A DNA stretch of 64,000 nucleotides from Verrucomicrobiota bacterium. GTDB lineage: Bacteria > Verrucomicrobiota > Verrucomicrobiia > Palsa-1439. The stretch's first letter is position 1; each line of letters opens with the position of its first letter. Of this stretch, positions 25,744 through 35,526 are shown one piece after another. The DNA is taken from contig VHCW01000006.1 in NCBI GenBank assembly GCA_016871575.1, positions 23,194 through 87,193 on the forward strand. The letters run 5' to 3'. The translations under genes and the position numbers were made by a program. The notes beneath the pieces were generated by a model, which saw only the letters and a program-made list of their open reading frames with translations, was not told where the DNA came from and did no database searches.

Positions 25744-28487
25744 GGGGTTCCGAAACGTTTCGGCGCAAACTCCAGACGCACCGGGCCGAGCAGGCCGGAG
25801 GGCATGAGCGGGTCCTCGGAGGCGAATCCTTGGAATGCCCGGAACGTGCGCGGGCCGGTTTGCAGGCCGACGTTGGTCTTGGTGGTGCGCTTGCGCGGCG
25901 GCAACGCGGCATCGCCGATCAGGCGGTTGACCCAGGTGTTGACGACGAGAATCTCCAGGTCGTTGCGGCCCGGTTTGACCGCGCCGGTCAGTTCGATCTC
26001 CCACGGGGCGGTCCAGACGACGCCGAGGTCTTTGCCGTTGAGCCGGACCTGCGCGATGTGGTTGACTTCGCCGAGCTGAAGGCGGACAGACTCGTCCGCT
26101 TGCGCGTCGGTCAATTCGAAGGTGTTCCGGTAGGTTGCCGCGCCGGAGAAATACTTGATGAACGGGTCGGGATGTTGGTCCCAGCGGGTCAATTCCTTGA
26201 AGACAACGGATTTGGAGTCGAACCGGACCGTCCACGGGCCGGTGACGACGAGTTGCGACGGCGGCGGCGGCGGCGCGCTTTGGCGCGGCAGGTCGAAGGT
26301 GCGGAACACGACGAACACCGAGCCGTTCTCCGGCAACGTTAGGCTGACGGTTGTCCGTTTGTCGTACGTGCCGCGCCAACTGGCCGCGGTGCTCCGGCGG
26401 CCCGTGACGGGGTCCCAGAGTTCGGGCCGCCGGTCATTCACGCGGAACGTGCAGTCGGCTGTTCCCTTGCCGGAAACGAAATAGATGTCGGTCGTGCCAT
26501 CCTGACGGTGGGCGTACTCAAACGGGCCTTCGCAATCGGGCAGGATGTTCTTGGCCGTCATCGCTTCCGCGAGGCTCGACGGTTTTGCCCAGAGCGAGTC
26601 GGCGAGTTTTTTCACTTCCTTGTCGGATTCCGGCGAGCGGCTGGTCGTGCGTTGCGGTTTGCGTTTGCCGAGCACGACGGGCACGCCGGAACTTCGCAGG
26701 CTGGCGATTCGTTGGAGCGCCGACAACGAAATAACTTCTTCGTCGAGGTCCACAATCATCATCCGGTAGGCGACGCCTTCCGGCAGCACGAAGTTTCCGC
26801 CGCTGACGTTCAAGCGGCTGGTGAGCACCTCCGTGGTCAGCAGGTCATAATTGAAACCCGGGGGCAACCGCAGCGTGGCGCGTTCGCTCCAATTCGTGCC
26901 GCGTCCCCAATGCTGGTACGGCTTGCTGCCGATATAGACGCAGACGTCGTTGACGGGCAATCCTTGGCGCAACATGAACTGGCAGCGGCCAAGGTAATCG
27001 AGAAACGGCCGCGCCTGCGGGAACCAGGTGACGTTTGGGTTGATGTGGGTGCCGGCGAAATACTCGATGCCCGGCTTGCCGAACGACGCCGGCGAAGCGG
27101 TGAACGTGTGCCAGATGAAATGGTTGACGCCATCGCAGAACGCGCCGTCGGCAAACGGTTTCAGCGCGGCGGGATAGGCGGACCAGTGTTGGATCATGTG
27201 CGTGAACGCCTCGGTCGCCGCGAGCGGTCTGCCGTAGATGTGCGCGGCCATCGCCGGCGGACGGTTCATGTCGCGCCGGCGCGTGTTCGATGCGCCGGTG
27301 AACCAGAACTCGCCTTGCGGCATGTCGGTGCGGCCGAGGAAGGCAAGTTGGTCGGCCTCGGCGAACGCGACGAGCTTGCGGTTCCACGGGCCGCCGGACT
27401 CGGCGTGCCATTTCAAGCCGGCTTCGTTGCACAGCGACTGCAGTTTGCCGTAAAAATTGTCGCGGAAACAATCACCCAGCGCCCGGTAATAGTCGGACAG
27501 GAAACGTTCTGATTCCTCCGGATTCCTGACGGTAAACCCCGCCAGCACCGGCAACCAGGACCGCAGCGAATAACCGCGGCGTTTGGCAAACTCCTGATCA
27601 AATTCGCGCGTCCACGTCGGGATCGCTCCCTCCCAACTGACACTGTAAAAATGCGTCAGCGTTTTGCCGGCGAGCGGCCCGACGTCTTGCATGATGGCCT
27701 TGCCCATTCGTTCAAAGTGTCGCCCGACCGCTTCCGGGTCGAGCACATCCACGTCATGTTCGGTGACACACTGTCCGGCATGGGCGGGATCGCCTTCCAT
27801 CGTCGTGTAGCCGAACCGCAGCAACGTCCAGCGCCCTTTCGGCACGTCCCACACGAGCTTGCCTTGTTTGTCCACCTTGCTGGCGAGGTCCACGACCTCG
27901 GTCACGGCGGGCTGGGCGCCGGACTTCGGCGCAATCTCCTGCCATTGGTCGGCGAACTTCGCCGCGGAAACATCGTGGCGCACGGCAACGACGCCGACAT
28001 CCCAAAACCGTTTCCCCTCCGGTTTTTTCAACTGGAAGGTAAATTTCGGCCCGCGAATTTCCATGGCCGTCCAGACGAGTTTTTTCGGCAGGTCATCGCC
28101 GACTGCCCACGGGCCTTTCAGCGCCCCGGCGCAACTGCTGAGGTTGACGCTGACCTCCAAGCCGAGCCGCCCGGCCTCGGTGATCATGAACTTCACCAGA
28201 CGCCGCCATTCCGCGCTCATGAATTCCATCTTGGCCGGCGGCGCCGGCACGTGGGTGACGTCGTCGTGGTAGCCGCGCGCGTCGAACATCAACATGCCGC
28301 CGAAGCCGGCCTGTTTCATCGCTTCGAGGTCGCGCGTGATGGTGCGCTCATCCACGTGGCCGTTGAGCCACCAGTAGTAGGCCCACGGCTTGGCCGAGTC
28401 GGGCACGTTGCGGAAACCGTGCTCCAAGTTGATGGCGGCTGCCGTCGCCATGGCAGCGGTCAAAAGAAAAAAGATCAATCGCTTCAT
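25740..28487 (-). CDS. GH106-like alpha-L-rhamnosidase
   Basis: A 915-residue secreted glycoside hydrolase with signal peptide MKRLIFFLLTAAMATAAA. The start of the mature part, PWAYYWWLNGHVDERTITRD followed by LEAMKQAGFGGMLMFD, is the hallmark of GH106 alpha-L-rhamnosidases (residues about 34-68). A long catalytic barrel follows to about 640, then a beta-sandwich that ends with VRLNGKDLGVVWTAPWEIEL and NDLEILVVNTWVN, as in family members. It would remove terminal L-rhamnose from pectic side chains or rhamnogalacturonan. It is the first gene of a four-gene minus-strand operon with 4-nt overlaps to the next two genes. Confidence 0.82.
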   Translation of the reverse strand: MKRLIFFLLTAAMATAAAINLEHGFRNVPDSAKPWAYYWWLNGHVDERTITRDLEAMKQAGFGGMLMFDARGYHDDVTHVPAPPAKMEFMSAEWRRLVKFMITEAGRLGLEVSVNLSSCAGALKGPWAVGDDLPKKLVWTAMEIRGPKFTFQLKKPEGKRFWDVGVVAVRHDVSAAKFADQWQEIAPKSGAQPAVTEVVDLASKVDKQGKLVWDVPKGRWTLLRFGYTTMEGDPAHAGQCVTEHDVDVLDPEAVGRHFERMGKAIMQDVGPLAGKTLTHFYSVSWEGAIPTWTREFDQEFAKRRGYSLRSWLPVLAGFTVRNPEESERFLSDYYRALGDCFRDNFYGKLQSLCNEAGLKWHAESGGPWNRKLVAFAEADQLAFLGRTDMPQGEFWFTGASNTRRRDMNRPPAMAAHIYGRPLAATEAFTHMIQHWSAYPAALKPFADGAFCDGVNHFIWHTFTASPASFGKPGIEYFAGTHINPNVTWFPQARPFLDYLGRCQFMLRQGLPVNDVCVYIGSKPYQHWGRGTNWSERATLRLPPGFNYDLLTTEVLTSRLNVSGGNFVLPEGVAYRMMIVDLDEEVISLSALQRIASLRSSGVPVVLGKRKPQRTTSRSPESDKEVKKLADSLWAKPSSLAEAMTAKNILPDCEGPFEYAHRQDGTTDIYFVSGKGTADCTFRVNDRRPELWDPVTGRRSTAASWRGTYDKRTTVSLTLPENGSVFVVFRTFDLPRQSAPPPPPSQLVVTGPWTVRFDSKSVVFKELTRWDQHPDPFIKYFSGAATYRNTFELTDAQADESVRLQLGEVNHIAQVRLNGKDLGVVWTAPWEIELTGAVKPGRNDLEILVVNTWVNRLIGDAALPPRKRTTKTNVGLQTGPRTFRAFQGFASEDPLMPSGLLGPVRLEFAPKRFGTP

Positions 28488-28496
28488 GTTCTCACC

Positions 28497-28502
28497 ATAA
28501 TA
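28497..28502 (-). promoter_or_regulatory. -10 box of the rhamnosidase operon
   Basis: Minus-strand TATTAT, 9 nt before the start codon at 28487; no clear -35 box. A transcript would start within about 3 nt of the ATG. Confidence 0.35.
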
Positions 28503-28540
28503 GTAGTTTCTCAGACGGAAATGCTACAGAAACATTCGGT

Positions 28541-28563
28541 TTAGAATGGGTTGACCATTCCAA
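28541..28563. promoter_or_regulatory. Operator-like inverted repeat upstream of the rhamnosidase operon
   Basis: Arms GAATGG (28544-28549) and CCATTC (28555-28560) pair perfectly across 5 nt and extend to 9 bp with one mismatch. It sits in the 130-bp divergent region between the rhamnosidase operon and the gene at 28618, just upstream of the -10 box. A substrate-sensing repressor or activator site is possible. Confidence 0.35.
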
Positions 28564-28617
28564 TCTCTGGATTTACTTTTGGCCATGTCGTATGCAGCAC
28601 AACGGAGGCATCGTCCG

Positions 28618-29169
28618 ATGAAAACAATACACATTCTGACTATCATCGCCGGGCTTGTCTGGGGCGCTGCGGCCCTTGCAGCCGAGCGTGAAACTTCGCC
28701 GGCGACTGCCGAGGCCGGGCCGACCGAGGCGGAGATGCGGGAGGCGGTGCAGCGTCATCTGGACAACCTGAACGCACAGATGCGTCCGCCACCGGCGCCC
28801 CCGTCGTCCACCCCTGCGCCGTCGGTCCCGCCGGCGTACATCTATTCGCCGTATTGGCGTCACGGTTATGGCGGCTACGGTTACTTTCCGCGTCCGGGCA
28901 AGGACAGCCAGTATGAAGACTGGACGGAAGTGGCAAAGCGCGCCGCGGCCCACGCGCGCGTCGAGATCACATCGTTCAAGAAACTCCGTTGCTCGCCCGC
29001 TCCCGAACAGGGCGGATTCAGCGGCGAATACGTGGCCGAACTGCGTCTCGCCGGCAACCACCCGATGGCCCGCGAAATCCTCGCGACCTCCGGCCAGCGC
29101 GTCCAAGGTTTCTTCTATCGCGGCGACAAAGGCTGGATCTTTGGCGAACCGAAACCAGGGACGAAGTAG
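28618..29169 (+). CDS. Secreted protein of unknown function
   Basis: A 183-residue exported protein with signal MKTIHILTIIAGLVWGAAALA. A Pro-rich stretch (RPPPAPPSSTPAPSVPPAY, about 56-75) and a Gly/Tyr-rich segment (RHGYGGYGYFPRPG) precede a small C-terminal domain (FSGEYVAELRLAGNHPM; RGDKGWIFGEP). Met at 28618 is chosen because GGAGG lies at 28604-28608. I recognise no family. It is divergent from the rhamnosidase operon and followed by a repeat-bearing gap. Confidence 0.6.
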   Translation: MKTIHILTIIAGLVWGAAALAAERETSPATAEAGPTEAEMREAVQRHLDNLNAQMRPPPAPPSSTPAPSVPPAYIYSPYWRHGYGGYGYFPRPGKDSQYEDWTEVAKRAAAHARVEITSFKKLRCSPAPEQGGFSGEYVAELRLAGNHPMAREILATSGQRVQGFFYRGDKGWIFGEPKPGTK

Positions 29170-29285
29170 AGTCAAGCCTCGCCTCCGTCACACTTGAATG
29201 GAAAGGCGCGTTTGCAGTAACGCACGCAGTCCCGCGTCGTTTCGGGACGGAGTGCGGTTCGTTGGGGTGGACCGACCTCCCGCAT

Positions 29286-29317
29286 ACGCCACTTCGCTTC
29301 GCTGCGTGGCTTACTAC
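29286..29317. repeat. REP-like palindromic repeat, copy 1
   Basis: A 32-nt unit that can fold as a hairpin (GCCAC...GTGGC around AGCGAAGC). In reverse orientation it matches 44984-45015 at about 28 of 32 positions. It lies in the 216-nt gap between two genes (29170-29385), which otherwise shows nothing recognisable. Confidence 0.55.
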
Positions 29318-29385
29318 GAACCACTAATCGTAATTCGCAACCTTTTTCTGTCCGCCGGCGTCTGGTGCTGGTAAGGTCGCGTTTC

Positions 29386-31245
29386 ATGAAAATTCGTTTG
29401 CTGCTGTTTGCCGGTTTGATGGTGTTGGCGCTTGGTTCGCAGGCTGTCGGCGCCGACGATAAAGTCACGGCCCGGTTGCGCGCGTTGTTCGCGCAGTTCG
29501 ATGCCAACCGCGACGGCGTGTTGTCACCCGACGAACAGATCATCATCCTCGAAGTGGTCAACCTGAGTTTCGGCGAACGATGGGGGGAACAGGTCGCCCA
29601 GTTGTTCAAGGCAGCGGCATCAGCCGACGGCTCGATCAGCGAGGCGGGCTGGAAACAACAGGTCGAGGCTCTCGCCAAACAAGTCGTCTCGTCGAAACGC
29701 ACTTTCCGCGTCGCCATGCGCGACGGCGTGAAACTGGCCACCGATGTCTATCTGCCGCCGGGCGAAGGGCCGTTTCCGGTTATCTTGGCGCGGACGCCGT
29801 ACGGTCGCTCAGGACGCGGCATCAGCGGCGTGGAACTCGTGCAGGAAGGGATTGCGGTGGTCGTGCAGGACATGCGGGGACGATTCGATTCGGAAGGCGA
29901 AAACCTGCCGTTTATCGGTTGTGGCTGGGGCGAACATCAGGACGGCGTGGACACGGTGGCGTGGCTGCGTCAACAGCCGTGGTGCAACGGCACGATCGGC
30001 ACCGTCGGCGGTTCCGCCGGCGGCATCACGCAAAATCTTCTCGCCGGCGCAACCACCAACGGCGTCGTCGCACAATACATCGCCGTCGCTGCGGCCAGCC
30101 TCTACCACGATGCCGCCTACACCGGCGGCGCGTTTCGGAAGGCCGATGTTGAGAACTGGACGACCAGCAACAAATTCGATCCCAAGGCGCTGCTGTTGAT
30201 GCGCGAACGTCCGGGCTACGACGATTACTGGCGGCAATTCGACTCGACCTTGAAATTCGCCACGATGACGGCGCCGGCCGTCCACGTCGGCGGATGGTTC
30301 GACATGTTTGCGCAGGGGACGATTGACGAGTTTGTCGGACGCCACTATCACGGCGGCCCCGGCGCGCGCGGCCGGCAGCAATTGGTGATGGGACCGTGGG
30401 AACACGGCGTCGGCAAGCCAAAGGCCGGCGAACTGACCTTTCCCAACAGCCGCATCCCGAAAAACTACGATGTGACGCGATGGTTCGAGTTTTTCCTGCT
30501 GGGGCGCGACAACGGCGTCTTGAAACAACCCGCCGTCGCCTACTACGTCATGGGCGACACCGCAACGCCCGGCGCCCCGGGCAACGAGTGGCGGTTCGTC
30601 AACGACTGGCCCGTGCCGGCCGCTGACACGCCGTATTATTTCCAGCGCGGCGGCAAACTATCGCCGGCGAAACCGACAACGACCACCGCAAACACCGTGA
30701 CTTACACATTTGATCCAGCCAACCCGTGCCCGACCATCGGCGGCGGCAACCTGACCATCCCGCGCGGCCCGCGCAACCAGAACCCGATTGAATCGCGTCC
30801 TGACGTGGTGATGTTCACGAGCGAGCCGTTGAGCGAGCCGGTCGAGGTGACCGGGCGCGTGAAAGCGAAAGTGTTTGTCTCGTCATCGGCGGTTGACACC
30901 GACTTGTCAGTCCGTCTCTGCGACGTGTATCCTGACGGCAAAAGTTATCTGATGGCCGAGGGGATGTTGCGATTGCGGCACCGGAAGTCGTTCGAGAAAC
31001 CTGAACTGCTCACGCCGGGCAAAATCGAGGAAGTCACCGTGGATTGTTGGTCCACGAGCATCATTTTCAACAAAGGCCACCGCATTCGCGTCACCGTGAC
31101 ATCGAGCAACTATCCGCGGTTCGACGTGAACCCCGGCACCGGCAAACCGTGGACGGACACCGGCGAGCGCGTCCGCCAGACCAACAAGATTCACTGCGAC
31201 GTCGCCCGCCCATCCTGTGTGCTCCTGCCAATTCCCAAGCCCTGA
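29386..31245 (+). CDS. Secreted EF-hand plus CocE/NonD-family hydrolase
   Basis: A 619-residue exported alpha/beta hydrolase of the CocE / X-Pro dipeptidyl-peptidase group. Signal: MKIRLLLFAGLMVLALGSQAVGA. Residues 39-50 (DANRDGVLSPDE) are a perfect 12-residue EF-hand calcium loop. The hydrolase begins at about 105 (FRVAMRDGVKLATDVYLP) with nucleophile Ser 210 in VGGSAGG, acid Asp in GGWFDMFAQGTID and His in GPWEHG, and ends with the jelly-roll domain typical of the family. The family hydrolyses esters or peptides with beta-lactam, cocaine or Pro-containing substrates; the natural substrate is unknown. Met at 29386 starts the signal peptide. Confidence 0.82.
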   Translation: MKIRLLLFAGLMVLALGSQAVGADDKVTARLRALFAQFDANRDGVLSPDEQIIILEVVNLSFGERWGEQVAQLFKAAASADGSISEAGWKQQVEALAKQVVSSKRTFRVAMRDGVKLATDVYLPPGEGPFPVILARTPYGRSGRGISGVELVQEGIAVVVQDMRGRFDSEGENLPFIGCGWGEHQDGVDTVAWLRQQPWCNGTIGTVGGSAGGITQNLLAGATTNGVVAQYIAVAAASLYHDAAYTGGAFRKADVENWTTSNKFDPKALLLMRERPGYDDYWRQFDSTLKFATMTAPAVHVGGWFDMFAQGTIDEFVGRHYHGGPGARGRQQLVMGPWEHGVGKPKAGELTFPNSRIPKNYDVTRWFEFFLLGRDNGVLKQPAVAYYVMGDTATPGAPGNEWRFVNDWPVPAADTPYYFQRGGKLSPAKPTTTTANTVTYTFDPANPCPTIGGGNLTIPRGPRNQNPIESRPDVVMFTSEPLSEPVEVTGRVKAKVFVSSSAVDTDLSVRLCDVYPDGKSYLMAEGMLRLRHRKSFEKPELLTPGKIEEVTVDCWSTSIIFNKGHRIRVTVTSSNYPRFDVNPGTGKPWTDTGERVRQTNKIHCDVARPSCVLLPIPKP

Positions 31246-31291
31246 GTTGCGTGCAGAACAGGCATTTGCTAGGGTGCGCGCCGGCGACTTC

Positions 31292-31510
31292 ATGAAACCT
31301 GTTGGAAAACTGCACGGGCTTGACCGTGCGATTGGCATCGGCTCCCAGATGGTGGCGTCCACAGTCGTGGGCGCGGCCATTGGTTGGTGGCTGGATCAAG
31401 TGACCGGCTGGTCGCCGTGGCTGCTGATTATCTTTTTTCTCCTCGGATCGGTGGCGGGATTCTTCGTTGTGTACCGGGGAATGCAAGGATGGAAGGAGCC
31501 GACCCAATGA
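31292..31510 (+). CDS. atpZ: AtpZ/AtpI-like ATP synthase assembly protein
   Basis: A 72-residue protein with two hydrophobic segments (GSQMVASTVVGAAIGWWLDQ; WLLIIFFLLGSVAGFFVVY), matching the AtpZ / F0F1-ATPase subunit pattern with Gly-rich helices. It is the first gene of the ATP synthase operon. AtpZ and AtpI assist c-ring assembly or cation transport. Met at 31292 starts a KPVGKLHGLDRAIGIG sequence typical of the family; reading further upstream would run into the preceding hydrolase gene. Confidence 0.75.
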   Translation: MKPVGKLHGLDRAIGIGSQMVASTVVGAAIGWWLDQVTGWSPWLLIIFFLLGSVAGFFVVYRGMQGWKEPTQ

Positions 31511-31794
31511 ACAAGCCGTTGTTGCTTGGTTTGGTGTTGGGGGCGTTGATTGGCGGCGTTTATGTCGCGCTGCAACGGGCGGACCTCCGGCGCAAGGGCG
31601 CATCCTTGCCGGCGCGCGGGATGTTGCCGATGCTGCTGCGGGCGGGGGCGCGGCTTTTGTTCCTGGTGGCGGCGTGGTGGCTGGCGTTTCGGTTTACGGA
31701 GGCCGACAAATACTGGTTGACCGGCACTTTGGCGGTTGCCTATAGTCTGCCCCTCATTTGGCAGTTGAAACAAATGGGTGCGAAGAAAGAATAA
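31507..31794 (+). CDS. atpI: ATP synthase subunit I-like membrane protein
   Basis: A 95-residue protein with three hydrophobic stretches (about 3-21, 42-60, 68-87), ATGA-coupled to atpZ and just upstream of atpB. Position and size match the accessory subunit I (AtpI/AtpR) of F-type operons, thought to help assemble the c-ring or bring in Mg. Sequence likeness is weak, so the name rests on context. Confidence 0.55.
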   Translation: MNKPLLLGLVLGALIGGVYVALQRADLRRKGASLPARGMLPMLLRAGARLLFLVAAWWLAFRFTEADKYWLTGTLAVAYSLPLIWQLKQMGAKKE

Positions 31795-31801
31795 CCAAAC
31801 A

Positions 31802-32554
31802 ATGAATTTGGGCATCACACACGAAGTCATTCTGGTCTGGATTGCCGCAGCCGTCACGCTGGTGGTGATGATTGCCGGCGCGCGGTTGATCACGATCAAT
31901 CTGGCGGCCACCGGCAAATTCGCCAACCTGATCGAGGCCATGATGGATTTCGTGCGGACCAGCATTGTCGAGGAATTTCTCGGCCGGCACGGCAAGGCGT
32001 GGTTCGGGTTTTTCGCCGCGTTGTTTTTCTTTTTGCTGACCGCCAATCTCATCGGCAAATTGCCGGGGCCGGTCTACCGGGGCGTCGAGGAGCCGCATTT
32101 CTGGCTGGAATCGCCGACCAGCAACATCAACGTGACGGCGGGGATGGCGATTTTCGTGTTTCTCGTGGCGCAGATCACCGGGATCATCAAGCTCGGTCCT
32201 GCCGGTTATTTCAAGAAGAAGTTCTTGCTGCCCGGCGCGCCGTGGTGGGTGCAGCCGCTGGCCATCATCATCATGCCCATCGTGTTGCTCGCAGAGCCGT
32301 TCTCGCTTGCCGTCCGTCTGTTCGCCAACATGACCGCGGGCCACAAGGTCATCGTGACGTTTGCCGTCGCCGAACTGGTGGGCGGCGTCTGGCTGTTCCA
32401 GCAGGGCGGCCTGTGGGCGGCGGTGTCGGTGCTGCCGTTTGTGTTGTCGGTGGTGTTGTTGGCGTTTGAATTGTTTGTGGCCTTCATTCAGGCGTTTATT
32501 TTTACGTTGTTGTCCGCGTTGTACCTCAGTGAATCGTTGGAAGAACATCATTAG
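31802..32554 (+). CDS. atpB: ATP synthase F0 subunit a
   Basis: A 250-residue, five- to six-helix membrane protein forming the proton half-channels of F0. The essential Arg is in LAVRLFANMTAGH (near residue 172), followed by the conserved C-terminal helix FVAFIQAFIFTLLSALYL. Met at 31802 is used; an upstream GTG at 31778 would overlap atpI. Confidence 0.92.
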   Translation: MNLGITHEVILVWIAAAVTLVVMIAGARLITINLAATGKFANLIEAMMDFVRTSIVEEFLGRHGKAWFGFFAALFFFLLTANLIGKLPGPVYRGVEEPHFWLESPTSNINVTAGMAIFVFLVAQITGIIKLGPAGYFKKKFLLPGAPWWVQPLAIIIMPIVLLAEPFSLAVRLFANMTAGHKVIVTFAVAELVGGVWLFQQGGLWAAVSVLPFVLSVVLLAFELFVAFIQAFIFTLLSALYLSESLEEHH

Positions 32555-32833
<279 letters not shown>

Positions 32834-32845
32834 CAGGAGACGGCT

Positions 32846-33424
32846 GTGAACAAACTGTCATTTGCCAGTCTCGGCTTGTTGTGGTGTCCGCTGGCGGCCC
32901 TCGCGGCGGAAGGCGACCACGGCGGCGGCCCGTTGCAGATTGACCTGGGCCTGCAACTCTGGGTGGTGCTCACCTTTGTGGTGATGATGGGCCTGCTCGC
33001 CAAACTCGCGTTCAAGCCGATTGCCGATGCGCTGGAGAAACGCGGCGCCACGATCAAATCCCAACTCGACGAAGCCGAGAAATCCCGCGCCGACGCGAAG
33101 AAGTTGATGGAGAACTATCAGGCGCAGATTGCCGAGGCCCGCGCCGAGGCCGGCAAGATCCTTGACGAAGCCCGCGTGCTCAGCGAGAAGGTCCGCAAGG
33201 AACTGGTGGACAAGGCCAACGCCGAGTCCGCCGCCTTGGTCCAGCGCGCGCAGGAGGAAATTGTCCGCCAGAAGGAAAAAGGCGTGCAGGAGTTGAAGGA
33301 CACCGTCGCCAATCTTTCCGTGCAAATCGCCTCGCGCGTCATCGAGCGGGAAGTCAACGAAGCCACCCACCGACAACTCGTTGACGGCCTCATCAAGGAC
33401 CTTGCCAACATCCGCAAAGCCTGA
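32846..33424 (+). CDS. atpF: ATP synthase F0 subunit b
   Basis: A 192-residue peripheral-stalk subunit. GTG start with AGGAGA at 32835-32840. A hydrophobic N-terminus (LSFASLGLLWCPLAALAA) looks like a signal peptide placed before the membrane helix (LWVVLTFVVMMGLLAKL, about 38-54), so the mature protein may be trimmed. A long charged coiled coil follows to the end, as usual for b subunits. Confidence 0.9.
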   Translation: MNKLSFASLGLLWCPLAALAAEGDHGGGPLQIDLGLQLWVVLTFVVMMGLLAKLAFKPIADALEKRGATIKSQLDEAEKSRADAKKLMENYQAQIAEARAEAGKILDEARVLSEKVRKELVDKANAESAALVQRAQEEIVRQKEKGVQELKDTVANLSVQIASRVIEREVNEATHRQLVDGLIKDLANIRKA

Positions 33425-33429
33425 GCGCC

Positions 33430-33966
33430 ATGCCACACGACCCGATCAACACCGGTTACGCGCGCGCCCTCTTCGAGATGGCCAGCGCCGAAGGTGTCAC
33501 GGATCGCATCCAGGAGGAACTCTTCCGCCTGCGCGAATTGCTCAAGGCCAATCCCGCGCTGCTGGAATTCCTCAAAGACCCCAACATCAAACGCGAAGGC
33601 AAACGTCAGGCGCTGACCGAGCTTCTCGATGGGCGGATTCACCCCGTGCTGCTCAACACGATCCTGACCCTCAGCGATCAGGATCGCGCCGGCCGGATTC
33701 TCCCGATTGTGGAGGAATTTGACCGCGTGGCCTCCGCCGCGCGCCAGAAAATCACCGGCGAAGTCACCACCGCCATCAAACTCGACGACGCCACGCTGGC
33801 TCGCCTCGCCGGCGAACTGAGCCGGCTCACCGGTAAAAACGTGCAATTGTTCCAGAGAATTGACCCGGCGATTCTCGGTGGCGCCGTCATCAAGGTGGGC
33901 GAACAAATCATTGACGCCAGCCTGCGCCGCAAACTCGACCAGATCAAGACGATCCTAGCGCAGTAG
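33430..33966 (+). CDS. atpH: ATP synthase F1 subunit delta
   Basis: A 178-residue OSCP/delta subunit linking F1 to the peripheral stalk. N-terminal helices (NTGYARALFEMASAEG) and the C-terminal signature GGAVIKVGEQIIDASLRRKL match the family. It sits between atpF and atpA in the usual order. Confidence 0.93.
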   Translation: MPHDPINTGYARALFEMASAEGVTDRIQEELFRLRELLKANPALLEFLKDPNIKREGKRQALTELLDGRIHPVLLNTILTLSDQDRAGRILPIVEEFDRVASAARQKITGEVTTAIKLDDATLARLAGELSRLTGKNVQLFQRIDPAILGGAVIKVGEQIIDASLRRKLDQIKTILAQ

Positions 33967-33975
33967 AGGTTCCTC

Positions 33976-35526
33976 ATGTCCGACACACTCACACTCGACT
34001 CCAAACGAATCAGCGACGTCCTCCAACGCGCTGTCTCTTCCTACAAAGCCGAAGTCGGCGTGGAAGAAATCGGCGAGGTCATTGATTGCGGCGACGGCAT
34101 CGCCCGCGTCAAGGGGCTGCCCAACTGCATGGCCGAGGAGATGCTCGAATTCCCCCACGGCATCTTCGGCATGGCGCTCAACCTCGAAAAGGAGGAAGTC
34201 GGCGCCATGATCCTCGGCGATTTCACCGAGATTTGCGAAGGCGACCTCGTCAAGCGCACCGGGCGCGTCCTCAGCGTGCCGGCCGGCGAGGCGTTGCTCG
34301 GACGTGTCGTGGACGCCATCGGCCAGCCGATTGACGGCAAAGGACCGATCAATACGCCTCACATGCGCCCCATCGAAAGCCGCGCGCCGGGCGTCATCGA
34401 GCGCCAGCCCGTCAAGGAGCCGTTGCAGACCGGCTTGAAGGCGATTGACTCGATGATTCCCATCGGTCGCGGACAACGCGAACTGATCATCGGCGACCGC
34501 CAGACCGGCAAGACGGCCATCTGCGTGGACACCATCATCAACCAGAAAGGCGGCGACGTCTTTTGCATCTACGTTGCCATCGGCCAGAAAAAATCCACCG
34601 TCGTCAGCGTCGTCGAGACGCTCGAACAACACGGCGCCATGGACTACACGATTGTCGTCAGCGCCACCGCCAGCGATGCCGCGCCGATGCAGTTCATCGC
34701 CCCGTACGCCGGCTGCGCGATGGGCGAATACTTCCGCGACAACGGCCAACATGCGCTTGTCATTTACGACGATCTTTCCAAACACGCCGTGGCGTACCGG
34801 CAAGTGTCGTTGTTGTTGCGCCGGCCGCCGGGCCGCGAGGCGTTTCCCGGCGACATCTTCAACCTTCACAGCCGGTTGCTGGAGCGCGCGGCCAAGCTGC
34901 ACAACGACGCGCCCCGCTTGAACCCCGCCTATCCGAAGGGAGGCGGCACGCTCACGGCGCTGCCGATCATTGAGACCCAGGAAGGCGATTACGCCGCTTA
35001 CATTCCCACCAACGTCATTTCGATCACCGACGGCCAGATTTATCTGGAGACCGATCTCTTCTACGCCGGCACCCGACCGGCCGTGTCGGTCGGGCTTTCC
35101 GTCAGCCGCGTCGGCGGCAACGCCCAGACCAAGGCGATGAAGAAAGTGGCCGGAACACTGCGCCTCGGCCTTGCGCAATACCGCGAGTTGGTGGCGTTCG
35201 CGCAGCTTTCCAGCGACCTCGACAAGGCGACCAAGGCGCAGCTCGACCGCGGCCAGCGGATGGTCGAGTTGCTGAAACAACCGCAATACCAGCCGTTGTC
35301 CGTTGAGGACCAGACGATGATCATCTGGGTCGGCGCCAACGGGTACTTGGACGACCTGCCCGTGGCTTCGATTTCCAAGTTTGAGAGTGATTTCTACCAA
35401 TTCATGCACAGCAAGTACCCGCGGATTGTCCAGGAAATCCGCGACCGCAAGGAACTCACCGAAGCCATCACCGGCCAACTGAAGAAGGCAGCGGAGGAAT
35501 TCAAGGCAATGTTCTCGGCGAAGTAA
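33976..35526 (+). CDS. atpA: ATP synthase F1 subunit alpha
   Basis: A 516-residue non-catalytic nucleotide-binding subunit. Walker A GDRQTGKT is at residues 173-180; [10 protein letters not shown] and the C-terminal helical domain are conserved. Length matches the family (about 510). It is followed by a 139-nt gap holding a palindromic repeat, the only large gap in the operon. Confidence 0.96.
   Translation: MSDTLTLDSKRISDVLQRAVSSYKAEVGVEEIGEVIDCGDGIARVKGLPNCMAEEMLEFPHGIFGMALNLEKEEVGAMILGDFTEICEGDLVKRTGRVLSVPAGEALLGRVVDAIGQPIDGKGPINTPHMRPIESRAPGVIERQPVKEPLQTGLKAIDSMIPIGRGQRELIIGDRQTGKTAICVDTIINQKGGDVFCIYVAIGQKKSTVVSVVETLEQHGAMDYTIVVSATASDAAPMQFIAPYAGCAMGEYFRDNGQHALVIYDDLSKHAVAYRQVSLLLRRPPGREAFPGDIFNLHSRLLERAAKLHNDAPRLNPAYPKGGGTLTALPIIETQEGDYAAYIPTNVISITDGQIYLETDLFYAGTRPAVSVGLSVSRVGGNAQTKAMKKVAGTLRLGLAQYRELVAFAQLSSDLDKATKAQLDRGQRMVELLKQPQYQPLSVEDQTMIIWVGANGYLDDLPVASISKFESDFYQFMHSKYPRIVQEIRDRKELTEAITGQLKKAAEEFKAMFSAK

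Noticed and set aside
22471..26379. A 1302-residue frame extending the lyase-like gene into the rhamnosidase gene
   Set aside because: The signal peptide begins at 25743 and the 212 residues before it overlap the rhamnosidase gene in another frame.
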